Shown: positions 55,237 through 64,000, counted from the stretch's first letter. The stretch is 64,000 nucleotides of DNA from Acidobacteria subdivision 2 bacterium RH1 MAG20 (GCA_002197545.1 NFUO01000389.1:11608-75607); one strand, 5' to 3'. Translations and numbers: made by a program. The notes: generated by a model from the sequence alone, not told the origin.

Positions 55237-56547
55237 TCAGTTTACGTCGGCAAATCTCCCCTGCGAATGCAAGAGCCAGTCCTCGCGTGTGCTGGGCTGG
55301 GAATGCTCTTCGCTGCCGGGGTTGGAGAGCAGGATTTGATAGATGCTGATCTTCGCTTTTCGGAAGGCTTCGGCGGAACCCGCCATGTAGAGCCGCCAGA
55401 TGCGATAGGTCTCGGGGTCGACGTAGTTGAGCAGGTCGCGCTTGCAGCGTTCGAGCCGGTCGACCCAGTCGTGCAGGGTGCGCTCGTAGTGCTCGCGGAG
55501 ACACTCGACGTCGCGAAGCTCGAAGCCTGCGTGCTCGGCCTCGGTGGTGACGATTGGGAGCGTCGCCAGGGCCGTGTCGGGAAAGACGTACTTGCGGATG
55601 AAGGAGGGGCCCTGCTTTTTATACTCGTCGAGCGAGGACACGATTCCGTGGTTGAGGAAAGCCCCGCCTGGTTTCAGCAGCTTTTTGACGGTATCGAAGT
55701 ACGCGCCGAGGTTCTGCCAACCGACGTGTTCGAACATGCCGACGCTGGCGATCTTATCGAAGGACGGGACCTTGTGGTCGAGCTGCCGGTAGTCGCAGAG
55801 GCGCACCTCGCATTCGGTGGCGAGACCTTCCTGGGAGATGCGCTGTTGCGCGAAGGCGAACTGCTCCTGGCTTAAGGTGACGCCGGTGGCGTGGACGCCA
55901 TAATACTTTGCGGCGTGGAGGATGAGGCTTCCCCAGCCGCAGCCTATGTCGAGCATGTGGTCGCCAGGCTGGAGATGGAGTTTTTTGCAGATGAGGTCGA
56001 GCTTGTTTCGCTGGGCTTCTTCGAGGCTCTCTGAGTTGCGGCAGAAGTAGGCGCAGGAGTAGACCATCGTGGGGCCAAGCCAAGGCGCGAAAAATTCGGG
56101 TGGCTTGTCATAGTGGTAGGAGATGGCTTGCCTGTCCCGGCGCAAGCTGTGAACGAATATGTCGTCGATCGCGTATTGAAGGTGCCGGAAGGCTTTCGTC
56201 GCGGAGATTACGATGCGCCGCGCTAAGGAAGGACTTTCGACCCCATGGGCCTGGCTGAAGACGAAATCCGCGAACTGGAACATCGCGAAGATGTCGCCTT
56301 CGACTTCGAGATCGCCTTTCACAAAGGCGTCTCCGAGGGAAAGTTCGTTGGGATCCCACAGGAGGGCTTTGAGCACATCGAGCGACTTGACGGTGATGGT
56401 GAACCGTGGAAGGCCGGAGCCGTAGTTGGCACCGGTATCATCCCATAATCGCAACTCGAAGGATGGGCCGTGGTAGGCCTCGAGTTCGTGGGTCAATCCG
56501 GCATAAAGTTTGTGAGAAAGGGCGTCAGCTTTGGTGACCGTCGGCAT
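55237..56547 (-). CDS. cfa: cyclopropane-fatty-acyl-phospholipid synthase
   Basis: 436 aa from ATG 56547, with GGGAG 5 nt upstream; the frame to 56622 adds 25 unsupported residues. SAM motif LDIGCGWGSLILHAAKYYGVHATGVTLSQ, IASVGMFEHVGWQNLGAYF, and GGAFLNHGIVSS. It adds a methylene to unsaturated membrane lipids, often in stationary phase or acid stress. Last gene of the run surA-like / yhaM-like / cfa on this strand. Confidence 0.92.
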   Translation of the reverse strand: MPTVTKADALSHKLYAGLTHELEAYHGPSFELRLWDDTGANYGSGLPRFTITVKSLDVLKALLWDPNELSLGDAFVKGDLEVEGDIFAMFQFADFVFSQAHGVESPSLARRIVISATKAFRHLQYAIDDIFVHSLRRDRQAISYHYDKPPEFFAPWLGPTMVYSCAYFCRNSESLEEAQRNKLDLICKKLHLQPGDHMLDIGCGWGSLILHAAKYYGVHATGVTLSQEQFAFAQQRISQEGLATECEVRLCDYRQLDHKVPSFDKIASVGMFEHVGWQNLGAYFDTVKKLLKPGGAFLNHGIVSSLDEYKKQGPSFIRKYVFPDTALATLPIVTTEAEHAGFELRDVECLREHYERTLHDWVDRLERCKRDLLNYVDPETYRIWRLYMAGSAEAFRKAKISIYQILLSNPGSEEHSQPSTREDWLLHSQGRFADVN

Positions 56548-56632
56548 GGCTTCTCCCGAATGATCGACTTCCAGATCCCTATGACAATTATTTCGATGTC
56601 GATTTAATTCCATCCGATGCATGAAGTCAATT

Positions 56633-57610
56633 TCAATCTTTCAAGTAGCCGCGCGAATCCAGCAGCGGGCGTTCCATGCTGCGGACCCACTCCGTCATCT
56701 CGTCGCTATCTTTTCCGCTGGCGGCGGCGGCGGCAAACTCGTTTCTCAGCACCTGCATCTTCGCTTCAAGGTCGTCGAGCACGTTCAGCAGCAGCGCCTC
56801 GGGAGTCATCGGCAGCTTGGGCGAGCCGAACTCGTACTTGCCGTGGTGGCTGAGGATCATGTGCTCCACCAGTACACGCAGCTTTTCGGGAAACGGTGCC
56901 AGATCCTTCACTTTTTCGACCAGCATTCCCTGGGCGATGCTGATGTGCCCGATCATCTGGCCCTCAATTGTGTAGCCGAAGCTGTTCTTCCAGTGGAGTT
57001 CGCGGGTCTTGCCGATGTCGTGCAGGATTGCTCCGGTGACGAGCAGGTCGGGATCTACCTCAGGATAAAACGGGACAGTTGCAAGGCATACGCGCACCAG
57101 CGTTACGACATGTTCGAGGAGGCCGCCCAGCCATGCGTGGTGCAGCCGCTTCGCCGCTGGGGCGCTTCGGTACGCCGCAGCGATGGCCTCGTCGTCCAGG
57201 AAGGAAAATACCAGCCGCTTGAGATCTGGATTCGTAAATTTCGAAACGTAGCCGCGCAGCTCAGCCCACATCTCATCGATGTCGAAGCGGGTCGCGGGAA
57301 GATAATCGGAAGGGTCAATCTCGCTCTCCGCGGCGTTGCGCATCTTCTGCAAGGTGATCTGAAATTTTCCCTGATATTTGCTGATCTGCCCCTGTGCCTT
57401 CACATAGCAGCCCTCGGAGCAACTCGCCAGCGCATCGGCAATCTCGTCCCACATGCGCGCTTCCATTGTTCCCGTCTTGTCGGTCAGGGTGAGCGCAAGA
57501 TACTGGCCTCCCTGCTTCTTCTCCCGCACCGACAACGAAGACAGTGCGAAGTAAGAGGTCACCATTGCGTTATCGAACTTCGCGGCGTCTGCAATAAAAA
57601 AGTCTTTCAT
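56633..57610 (-). CDS. yhaM: YhaM-like 3'-5' exoribonuclease (OB + HD domains)
   Basis: 325 aa from ATG 57610, with GAGGTG about 1-2 nt before it, so the spacing is tight. An N-terminal OB fold (QYLALTLTDKTGTMEARMWDE) precedes an HD phosphohydrolase domain with HHAWLGGLLEHVVTL and the metal pair in GAILHDIGKTREL. The layout and length match YhaM, which trims RNA and ssDNA ends. It lies about 95 nt after the surA-like gene. Confidence 0.85.
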   Translation of the reverse strand: MKDFFIADAAKFDNAMVTSYFALSSLSVREKKQGGQYLALTLTDKTGTMEARMWDEIADALASCSEGCYVKAQGQISKYQGKFQITLQKMRNAAESEIDPSDYLPATRFDIDEMWAELRGYVSKFTNPDLKRLVFSFLDDEAIAAAYRSAPAAKRLHHAWLGGLLEHVVTLVRVCLATVPFYPEVDPDLLVTGAILHDIGKTRELHWKNSFGYTIEGQMIGHISIAQGMLVEKVKDLAPFPEKLRVLVEHMILSHHGKYEFGSPKLPMTPEALLLNVLDDLEAKMQVLRNEFAAAAASGKDSDEMTEWVRSMERPLLDSRGYLKD

Positions 57611-57705
57611 GCACCTCAGGATACCCCGCCCGGCACAGATCATCATACGCAGAGAGAGAAACGCGAGAGCCGGGGCCCTCGCGTCGATTACAGGTAGAAG
57701 TATGG

Positions 57706-59589
57706 CTATTTTGTTGCGGGTGCCGTTGGAGTCGGAGTCGGAGTCGGAGCGGGCACAGGAGCAGGTCCCAACGCGCCCTGTCCCAGCGACGGATTTACCG
57801 TAGGCGACGGTGGGGGCGGTGCCGGCGCCGGCTTTGCCTTGTCCTGCAAGCGTTCCTTCTTTGCGCCCTTCACCTTCACTTTTTTCTTCTTCTTTGCCGT
57901 ATCTCCGTTAAGCCCGAGGGGAGCGGCCTGGGTCTTTTGCGAGGCATTGTCCTCAGCGGTTACCGGAGCAGGCGCCGAGGCAGCCTTCTCCTTGGCCTTC
58001 CTGGCCTTGGCTGCTTTTTTATCTGCCAATACGACCTTCTCGCGCGATGCATACCGCGTCTTCTTGGCCGCAGGCGCTGCGGGCGTCAGCGGATTAGTAT
58101 CGGGCTCCTGGGAACTGCTCACTTCTTCATCCGCCATCGCCGCTCCAGGAGCAACATCCGGTCGACCCGGAATGACGCTGGCAGAAGAAGCTCCTGCCCC
58201 GACGTCGCTGCCCACTGCCGTCTCCTGTGGACCGGCAGGCAGCGCATTGCGAGGAGCCTGCCCGTAGCGGATCTTCTCACGTTTGATCTTCTTCGGTTTC
58301 TTCCGCTTGCCGTTGCTTGTGGCTGCCACTGGCGTTGCAACCAGAGCCGCTGAAGTTGTAGCCGGAGCTGCAGTTGCAGCCGGAGTTATCGGTGATTTTT
58401 TGCTCGACGCAAATCGGCCATTGCTACTACTACGGTCAAACCGCTGCTTCTGTTGAACTTTTTTCTTCTTTACCGTAGGCGGAGCATATGCCGTAAATAT
58501 CGGCTTCGTCTCATTTGGACTGGCACCGGAGTCCACAAATCCCGCTTGCATGTCGATGGACGCATCTTCTCGCAGTTTTGTGAGATATTCGCGCAGTTTA
58601 GGCTGCAACTGCTCCATATACATCGCTTCCTGAATCTGAGGCTCGATGTCCTTGAGCGGCGGAGTACCGGCAGCCTGATGTTCCGTCACCTTCAGGATGA
58701 CGTAACCCTGACGTGTCCGGATCGGCGCTGTATTCTGTCCAGGTTGCAGATCGAAGGTCTGGTCCTCCAGCACCTTTGCCAGTCCACCCCGTTTGTACGT
58801 GCCCAGATCGCCGCCCTGAGCTGCGGTCGAGCCGCCGGAGTAGGTTTTGGCCAGTTCGTCAAACTTACCGCCAGCCTTTATCTTCGCTTCCAAATCGTCG
58901 GCTTTTGCCTTTGCCTGGGCGACTGCGGCATCATTCGCGTCGGCTGCTGTGGGAATCAGAATTTCACTCAGCCGCACCTGCTCCGGCTGGGCAAAGTCCT
59001 GCTTATGTGCGTCATAATAGGCCTGCTCCTTCCCCTGCGTCATCTCCAGGTGGCGTCCTACTTCATCCCGCACAACCTGCTGGGTAATAATGCTGTCGCG
59101 GATGTTCGCCTTGAAATCCTCAAACGAGATGTTCTGGGACGCCACAGCCTTTTCAAGAGCTTCCATCGAATCGAGGTGGTTCTGCTTGCGGATCTCATCC
59201 AACCGTCGGATCACCTCGGCGTCGGCGTTCAGACCCAGTTCCTTGCCTTTGGACAGCAGCAGTTGCTTGTCGATCATGTCGCGCAACATGTCTTTTTGCC
59301 GCTGTGCAATCTCAGCCGGACTGGCGCCGGACTGCTGGTCTTCCCGGGCAAGTTCCTGCGCGGCTCGTTCGACGTCGCTGCGGGTGATGATCTGGTCGTT
59401 CACGCGAACGACCACATTCTCGACCACTGTCCCATTCGGCGTAATCGGCGCTGGAGCAGGCAGCGTCAGTTGGGGCTCAGGGGCCGGTACATTCAAAGGG
59501 CTCTGATACCGCGGCGCCTGCGCCACTCCCGGTAACACCAGCACGCTTAGCCCAAACGCCACCGCAAACTGCGAAATTCTAAAGGTCAT
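57706..59589 (-). CDS. SurA-like parvulin-type peptidyl-prolyl isomerase with long disordered tail
   Basis: 627 aa from ATG 59589 (a TTG at 59607 is possible). Signal peptide (FAVAFGLSVLVLPGVAQA), SurA_N domain (VNDQIITRSDVERAAQEL), one parvulin domain (VRLSEILIPTAADANDAA...FDELAKTYSGGSTAAQGGDLG), then about 240 residues of low-complexity Ala/Lys/Pro-rich tail ending PTPTPTPTAPATK. The first 380 residues match SurA-like chaperones of outer-membrane proteins; the tail is unusual in length and charge. Leads the surA-like/yhaM/cfa run. Confidence 0.85.
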   Translation of the reverse strand: MTFRISQFAVAFGLSVLVLPGVAQAPRYQSPLNVPAPEPQLTLPAPAPITPNGTVVENVVVRVNDQIITRSDVERAAQELAREDQQSGASPAEIAQRQKDMLRDMIDKQLLLSKGKELGLNADAEVIRRLDEIRKQNHLDSMEALEKAVASQNISFEDFKANIRDSIITQQVVRDEVGRHLEMTQGKEQAYYDAHKQDFAQPEQVRLSEILIPTAADANDAAVAQAKAKADDLEAKIKAGGKFDELAKTYSGGSTAAQGGDLGTYKRGGLAKVLEDQTFDLQPGQNTAPIRTRQGYVILKVTEHQAAGTPPLKDIEPQIQEAMYMEQLQPKLREYLTKLREDASIDMQAGFVDSGASPNETKPIFTAYAPPTVKKKKVQQKQRFDRSSSNGRFASSKKSPITPAATAAPATTSAALVATPVAATSNGKRKKPKKIKREKIRYGQAPRNALPAGPQETAVGSDVGAGASSASVIPGRPDVAPGAAMADEEVSSSQEPDTNPLTPAAPAAKKTRYASREKVVLADKKAAKARKAKEKAASAPAPVTAEDNASQKTQAAPLGLNGDTAKKKKKVKVKGAKKERLQDKAKPAPAPPPPSPTVNPSLGQGALGPAPVPAPTPTPTPTAPATK

Positions 59590-59854
59590 CGTCACTCGTA
59601 TCTTCAATCAACATCGACTACTTAATATCGGTCGTATAGATCCCTCGCTGCTTCTTTTGACGCATAGCGGCATTGGGCGGTATCCGATTCACCATTCTAA
59701 CTGTCCCGAACCCATCTAGCGAATCTCCTTTCTGTCCGGCAGCCGCTCACCCGCCGATGCTATACTCCGTCCAAAGAGGGCGCGTCGATATCATGCATCC
59801 CCGTGCGTAACATCGAGCACTGTTTTCCCTTTTTTCCGAGGTTATTCAAAGCTA

Positions 59855-61474
59855 ATGGCTCCCCGTACCCGTCGCGCACTGTTCATCGTCACCCTGTTCC
59901 TGGCCAGTTGTGCCGTGCTCGGCACATTCATCAACCAGAAGGTTGCCGCGCAGTCAGCAACGGATGAATCCACCCTCCGCGACTCGCTCCATTCCTTTAC
60001 CAATGTCTATGCTCTGGTGGAGCAGAACTATGCCGAACACCTCGACTCCGACAAGACCGACAAGGCCATTTACGACGGCGCCATTCCGGGAATGCTGCAC
60101 TCGCTCGATCCTCACTCCAGCTTCTACGATCCAAAGGCCTTCGCCCAGATGCGCGAAGACCAGCATGGCAAATACTACGGCGTAGGCATGAGCATCCAAC
60201 CGCAACCCGATCCGACCGCCAAGAATGGCCTGAAGATCGTCGTCCTTACTCCCTTTGAAGGAACTCCCTCTTATAAAGCAGGCATTCGTCCCGGCGACGT
60301 CATTATGGCTGTCGATGGCAAATCCACTGACGGCATGGATTCGGCTGCCGTCGCCTCCCTCCTTAAAGGCCCCCGCAACACCCATGTCTCAGTCACGATG
60401 AGCCGTGAAGGCTCTTCTAAGCCCCTCGTCTTCGACCTTGTCCGCGATGAGGTCTCTCGCCCATCCGTCGATCTTGCCTTTTTGATCCGCCCCGGCGTCG
60501 GTTACATTCACGTCACCAACTTCATGGAGACGACCAGTCGTGAAGTGGGCGATGCCCTGGATAAATTCGGCGACATCACCGGCCTTGTTATCGACCTCCG
60601 CGGTAACCCCGGCGGACTGCTGAATGAAGCCGTCGGCATGGCAGATAAGTTCCTGGAAAAGGGCCAGATCGTCGTCTCGCAGAAGGGGCGCGCCTTCCCC
60701 GACCAGGTCTATCGCGTCTCACATGGCGAAGAGGGCAAAAAGTATCCCATCGTCGTCCTTGTAAACCGCAACACCGCCTCCGCGGCTGAGATCGTCTCCG
60801 GCGCGCTGCAGGACCATGATCGCGCTCTGATCGTCGGCGAAACTACCTTCGGCAAGGGCCTCGTCCAGACCGTCTTCCAACTCAGCGAAAATACCGGCCT
60901 CGCGCTCACGACCTACCACTACTACACGCCGTCCGGTCGCCTGATTCAGCGCAATTACAACGGCGTCTCGCTCTACGACTACTACTATGTGCGCGATGAC
61001 GCGGCCAAACCCGACAAGAGCAATCTCGAGGTCAAACTGACGGACGCCGGACGCACTGTTTACGGCGGCGGCGGCATCACGCCGGACGAAGTTATCCCGG
61101 AGATGAAGGCCAACGACTTTCAGGGCAGCCTTCTCCAGCATTACGCCTTCTTCAACTTCAGCAAGCACTATCTCGCCACCCATACCGTCAACAAAGACTT
61201 CGTCGTCGATGACGCGGTCCTCCAGGACTTCAAAAATTTCCTCAAATCTCAGCAGATCGACTACACCGATGCCGAGATCGCCGGCGTCTCCGACTGGCTG
61301 AAGACAAGCATCAAGAGCGAACTCTTCACGTCGCAGTTTGGGCAACTGGAGGGTCTGAAAGTTCGCGCTGAGTGGGACCCGCAGATCGCCAAGGCAGTCA
61401 CTTTTCTGCCTGCGGCCCAGGCGCTGGAAGATCATCTCGCCGCCGCGCAGAAAACGACGGTTGCCGCTCGTTAG
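59855..61474 (+). CDS. S41 family C-terminal processing peptidase
   Basis: 539 aa. Signal anchor (FIVTLFLASCAVLGTFI), PDZ domain (KIVVLTPFEGTPSYKAGIRPGDVIMAVDG) and the protease core with IDLRGNPGGLLNEAV, NRNTASAAEIVSGALQDH (catalytic Ser) and GETTFGKGLVQTV (Lys). The C-terminal 130 residues form a helical extension. Periplasmic protein processing is likely; substrates unknown. Divergent from the surA-like gene. Confidence 0.92.
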   Translation: MAPRTRRALFIVTLFLASCAVLGTFINQKVAAQSATDESTLRDSLHSFTNVYALVEQNYAEHLDSDKTDKAIYDGAIPGMLHSLDPHSSFYDPKAFAQMREDQHGKYYGVGMSIQPQPDPTAKNGLKIVVLTPFEGTPSYKAGIRPGDVIMAVDGKSTDGMDSAAVASLLKGPRNTHVSVTMSREGSSKPLVFDLVRDEVSRPSVDLAFLIRPGVGYIHVTNFMETTSREVGDALDKFGDITGLVIDLRGNPGGLLNEAVGMADKFLEKGQIVVSQKGRAFPDQVYRVSHGEEGKKYPIVVLVNRNTASAAEIVSGALQDHDRALIVGETTFGKGLVQTVFQLSENTGLALTTYHYYTPSGRLIQRNYNGVSLYDYYYVRDDAAKPDKSNLEVKLTDAGRTVYGGGGITPDEVIPEMKANDFQGSLLQHYAFFNFSKHYLATHTVNKDFVVDDAVLQDFKNFLKSQQIDYTDAEIAGVSDWLKTSIKSELFTSQFGQLEGLKVRAEWDPQIAKAVTFLPAAQALEDHLAAAQKTTVAAR

Positions 61475-61600
61475 TACAGCCACACCAAAATGCAATCAGC
61501 GGACGTAGCGCGATTACTTGAAAGATTTTTTGTTGAGGGTTCGGCCTGAAAAAGTCTCTCCAGGTCCAAACGTTCGCCAGCATGTTGGAATGTCGAACTC

Positions 61601-61675
61601 TGGAGCGGGAGACGGGGATCGAACCCGCAACCAACGGCTTGGGAAGCCGCTACTCTACCATTGAGCTACTCCCGC
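61601..61675 (-). tRNA. tRNA-Gly (anticodon CCC)
   Basis: On the minus strand GCGGGAG (61669-61675) pairs with CTCCCGC (61605-61611), then T and an encoded CCA (61601-61603). D-arm GCTCAATGGTAGAGT, anticodon loop TTCCCAA with CCC, T-arm GCGGGTTCGATCCCCGT. 75 nt including CCA. Confidence 0.95.
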
Positions 61676-61686
61676 TTCGTTCGTAA

Positions 61687-61923
61687 TTATACCCCGCGAA
61701 ACCAAGGCGAATGGACCCGCACAATAGCAGCGGTTACTGCCGCGGCGTATTCCGCGGTAGAAGCAGCATTAGGATGTAACCCATCGAAACTTGTGAAGCT
61801 GTTGTGACTATAGTGAGATATGCCATAAGCCCACTGTGACCCCAAGTCGATCCTATATAGATGGTGGTCACGAATCTTAGACAGGGCGGCCACTATCATA
61901 GTGCGATTCATTTGGCCGAACAA
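61687..61923 (-). pseudogene. possible SGNH/GDSL hydrolase C-terminal remnant
   Basis: A 78-codon frame ends with FDGLHPNAASTAEYAAAVTAAI, which fits the last block of SGNH hydrolases (DGxHPN supplies the catalytic Asp-His). The other SGNH blocks (GDSL, GxND) are missing and nothing in frame continues upstream. Likely a decayed gene end beside the tRNA-Gly. Confidence 0.4.
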
Positions 61924-61994
61924 TATCCGGAAGCATTAGAACTTCGGAGACAGAGTTTTCTCTGCTCGGCCTCCACAACCTGAGCCTCTAGCCT

Positions 61995-62120
61995 TTACAA
62001 ATAGCTCTTCAAGAGGTGGTTGTAGATCTCGTTGATCTGCTTCGCACCGGAATCAGACAGAAGAGGCGCAATATATTTATGAAGAAAGCCAGCCTGGGGA
62101 AGATTCCGTGAGTTATAGTT
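61995..62120 (-). pseudogene. possible gene remnant, about 41 codons
   Basis: A minus-strand frame closed by TAA (61995-61997) reads LPQAGFLHKYIAPLLSDS then GAKQINEIYNHLLKSYL, which looks like a real protein end with helical pattern. A stop lies directly upstream, so only the end survives. Family not recognised. The rest of 61676-62432 shows no gene I can support. Confidence 0.3.
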
Positions 62121-62432
62121 TCAAGGATCGCTAGATTGCGGTACATAGTCATCGGGTGAAGTAAAAAAACTTACGACTCGATGCATTGTTCTAAATACCC
62201 AGGCCCCCTAAAATCCATACTTGGACTCCCCCACTCGCAGTAAACCGGCGGACCATGGAAATTCACCATAATTAAGGACTTTTCGACAATCGGCTGTGAC
62301 TCAGAAGAAAGGCACCCACGCACCACTGATTCTATGGAAAGTTTGCTTCGAGAAAGAAAATAGCCATCCAGACTCTGGAGTTCTGGACGCGGTTCCACAT
62401 TCCGCTCATGGGTGTTACGGAGAGGGGGGTAT

Positions 62433-63476
62433 ATGCAAGGCTATCCTTCCGACTACGAAATACAGCGCATTTTCTGTCAATTAGGCTTCGTGTCCGGTTC
62501 AGGCGAGCTATTGCCTCTGCTCCGTCGCGCGCACAAGGCGGCTGACGTAAGCGACGTCACGGTGTTGATCGAGGGAGAGACCGGGACCGGCAAGCAGGTG
62601 CTCGCCCAGGCCATTCATCTACTTGATCGCAAACGCCAGGCGTTTCCCTTTATTACCATCCACTGCAGCACTGTGAGCGAAGCTCTGGCTGAAAGTGAAT
62701 TATTCGGGCATCAGCGCGGAGCCTTCTCCGGAGCTGTATCCAATCGCAAAGGACTCTTCCAGTCGGCGCAGCGCGGAACTCTATTTCTCGACGACGTGAA
62801 CGACCTCCCGCTCGCTCTCCAGCCAAAACTGCTCGACGTACTGCAGCGTGGAATCCTCCGTCCCGTGGGGGCGGATGCCGAGCTCTCGATCGATGTTCGC
62901 ATCGTTGCCGCAGCCAATCGGCCTCTTGAGCCGCTCGTGCGGGAAGGCCGCTTCCGGTCGGACCTTTACCATCGGCTCAACGTGGTCCGTCTGACACTTC
63001 CTCCCTTGCGTGCGCGGCGCACCGAGCTTGACTGCCTGATCATGGCCTTTGCGCATCGCCACCGCAGCCTTTACGCTCCTATCGCGAGCGTCGAGTCTGG
63101 CCTGCTACGTTTCCTCGAATCTCAGCCTCTCGATGGGAATGTCCGTGAGCTTGAAAATGCGGTGCGGCGCATGCTTTTTCTTAAGAGCGAGGGCGCTTCG
63201 CTTGGTATCGAGGACTGGATGAGGCAACTGGAGTCCGACGTGAGCCCGCATGAAGTAGATCTGCTCGTCGAATCGGCCAATGCGGTCTGGCACACCATCT
63301 CGACTGACGGTGTGGGCTATGATCGGGCCCTCCAACAGTTGGAGAAGCGAGTCCTCCAGGCGGCCATCTCTGTCCCTGGATCGACCCGGCGTAAAATTGC
63401 CCAACAACTCAATATCAGCGAGAGGGCGCTGTATTACAAGATGCGAGCCTGCGGCATTACTGCTCGCCTTCGCTAA
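62433..63476 (+). CDS. sigma-54 interaction AAA+ transcriptional activator without sensory domain
   Basis: 347 aa from ATG 62433 (GGAGAGGGGGG just upstream). Almost all of the protein is the AAA+ core: Walker A EGETGTGKQV around residue 50, ESELFGHQRGAFSGA with GAFSGA where GAFTGA is usual, GTLFLDDVNDLP (Walker B) and FRSDLYHRLNVVRLTLPPLRAR. A Fis-type HTH ends it (STRRKIAQQLNISERALYYKMRACG). With no receiver, GAF or PAS domain, it may act constitutively or be controlled by a partner. T to S in the sigma-contacting loop is mild. Confidence 0.88.
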   Translation: MQGYPSDYEIQRIFCQLGFVSGSGELLPLLRRAHKAADVSDVTVLIEGETGTGKQVLAQAIHLLDRKRQAFPFITIHCSTVSEALAESELFGHQRGAFSGAVSNRKGLFQSAQRGTLFLDDVNDLPLALQPKLLDVLQRGILRPVGADAELSIDVRIVAAANRPLEPLVREGRFRSDLYHRLNVVRLTLPPLRARRTELDCLIMAFAHRHRSLYAPIASVESGLLRFLESQPLDGNVRELENAVRRMLFLKSEGASLGIEDWMRQLESDVSPHEVDLLVESANAVWHTISTDGVGYDRALQQLEKRVLQAAISVPGSTRRKIAQQLNISERALYYKMRACGITARLR

Positions 63477-63870
63477 TTTCCTTCCTTTGCTGTTCTCTCT
63501 ATGCGACCAGCAACGCCAGGATTCCCTGCACTGCCGCCCGAACGCGCGGCCTGTATCTGCAAAAAGCTGCAGAGACACTGCAGCGATCGTCAGCCCGCCT
63601 CCAGCTTCCACCTAAATCTCTCGGATGATTGCACTTCGCGCTCCATATTGTTCAGAAATCCATCCCATCTTTGAAAGTTTGACGTTGCGTGCCTGATTCG
63701 AGATGATTTGTGCGCTGCCATAAGTTGCGCTATCAGCGTAGTTGATGCACAGCCGCATCTTCCTAACTTATCCTCTGTATCAATTCATTTGCACAACGCA
63801 AACAACTCAATCGGGACAACTTTATGCACTCATTTCTCCTTCTTGCGCGATTCATTTCCAAACAAGCAGG
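63477..63870. other. intergenic region without recognised gene
   Basis: About 390 bp after the sigma-54 activator. A plus-strand frame open from 63675 to the window end lacks an ATG, and a minus-strand frame of about 78 codons crosses the same area, so neither is convincing. No terminator hairpin with a T-run seen after 63476. Confidence 0.4.
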
Positions 63871-63889
63871 TTTTTGGACTCTACCGTGC
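63871..63889 (+). promoter_or_regulatory. possible sigma-54 (-24/-12) promoter
   Basis: TTTTTGGACTCTACCGTGC has GG at 63876-63877 and GC at 63888-63889 with exactly 10 bp between, the spacing required by sigma-54. The -24 box (TTGGAC for TGGCAC) and -12 box (GTGC for TTGC) are imperfect. It lies about 57 bp before the ATG at 63946 and downstream of a sigma-54 activator gene. Confidence 0.35.
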
Positions 63890-63945
63890 ATATAGCGGTG
63901 TGACAGGCGCAGCGATCCGCAACCTGCGAGGAGGAAATTTGGTAC

Positions 63946-64000
63946 ATGAGGGAGACACCGTCCGATTTCACGCTGCAGATATATTTCTGCCCACCCGCGA
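63946..64000 (+). CDS. start of a gene cut by the window edge
   Basis: ATG 63946 follows GAGGAGGA (63928-63935) by 10 nt and opens a frame of 18 codons (RETPSDFTLQIYFCPPA) to the edge. A competing frame through TTG 63939 or GTG 63900 reads RGGNLVHEGDTVRF and also stays open. The true frame cannot be chosen here; no function can be given. Confidence 0.35.
   Translation, partial: MRETPSDFTLQIYFCPPA

Noticed and set aside
61687..61923. 78-codon frame as an intact small gene
   Set aside because: Only the last block of an SGNH hydrolase is present and no ribosome site precedes the ATG, so it is listed as a remnant.
63675..64000. 108-codon open frame at the window end
   Set aside because: No ATG, a competing open frame on the other strand, and a better ribosome site for ATG 63946; left undecided as part of the partial gene entry.

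Overview
The window looks like chromosome of a diderm acidobacterium, probably family Acidobacteriaceae. This is inferred from a TIGR03435-type protein (a family expanded in Acidobacteria), the GC-rich, C-ending codon use, outer-membrane beta-barrel and SurA-like proteins, and a ubiE/menG-type quinone methyltransferase. No 16S rRNA gene is present, so the genus cannot be fixed. Almost all genes are housekeeping genes in short operons or alone, and convergent pairs often have little or no spacer.

Layout. 1-1.8 kb: a lut (L-lactate oxidation) cluster on the minus strand, lutA / small zinc-ribbon membrane protein / lutB (cut by the window edge). 1.9-12 kb: RhaT-type sugar symporter, membrane protein, DUF1348 protein, pyrE, a DsbD-type reductase, CoA-binding protein, YifB/ComM ATPase, HEAT-repeat protein and L-serine dehydratase. 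12-22 kb: thiolase, a 22-residue lysine/alanine-only-like micro-gene with its own promoter and hairpin, ThiO, citrate synthase, DinB-like protein, cysteine desulfurase, KimA-like permease and glutathione peroxidase.

22.2-28.7 kb is the main accessory segment. It holds a chimeric gene remnant (M61 peptidase N-terminus joined to an antiporter C-terminus), an IS1595-type transposase with two convergent passenger genes (a small basic protein and a protein with a RusA-like motif), an orphan asparagine synthase, an outer-membrane protein and a 640-bp repeat-rich intergenic region. 28.7-43.9 kb: PEP mutase-family enzyme, mnmA, two envelope/stress-type small proteins, BON-domain lipoprotein, GH57 enzyme, UbiA-like membrane protein with a methyltransferase, TIGR03435 protein, tRNA-Leu, DUF3467, GT39-type transferase, TPR protein and NfeD. 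43.9-48.7 kb: nadB, aroB, a small membrane protein, ubiE carrying two inserted palindromic repeats, then a second repeat-rich intergenic region similar to the first. 48.7-61.7 kb: cation efflux protein, PASTA protein, the aroC-def-fmt-rsmB operon, the surA-like / yhaM-like / cfa run, an S41 protease and tRNA-Gly. The last 2.3 kb hold gene remnants, a sigma-54 activator lacking a sensory domain, and a gene start cut by the window edge.

The most unusual material is non-coding or at the edge of coding: (1) a composite intergenic module present twice (about 28.2-28.66 kb and 48.07-48.63 kb) with the same order of conserved blocks, each time ending just upstream of a gene; (2) palindromic repeats beginning GGGTGCCC that sit in frame inside ubiE and the cysteine desulfurase gene; (3) the lysine-rich micro-gene at 13.38 kb; (4) the RusA-like passenger of the IS. 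All functions are inferred by reading motifs; no searches were run.
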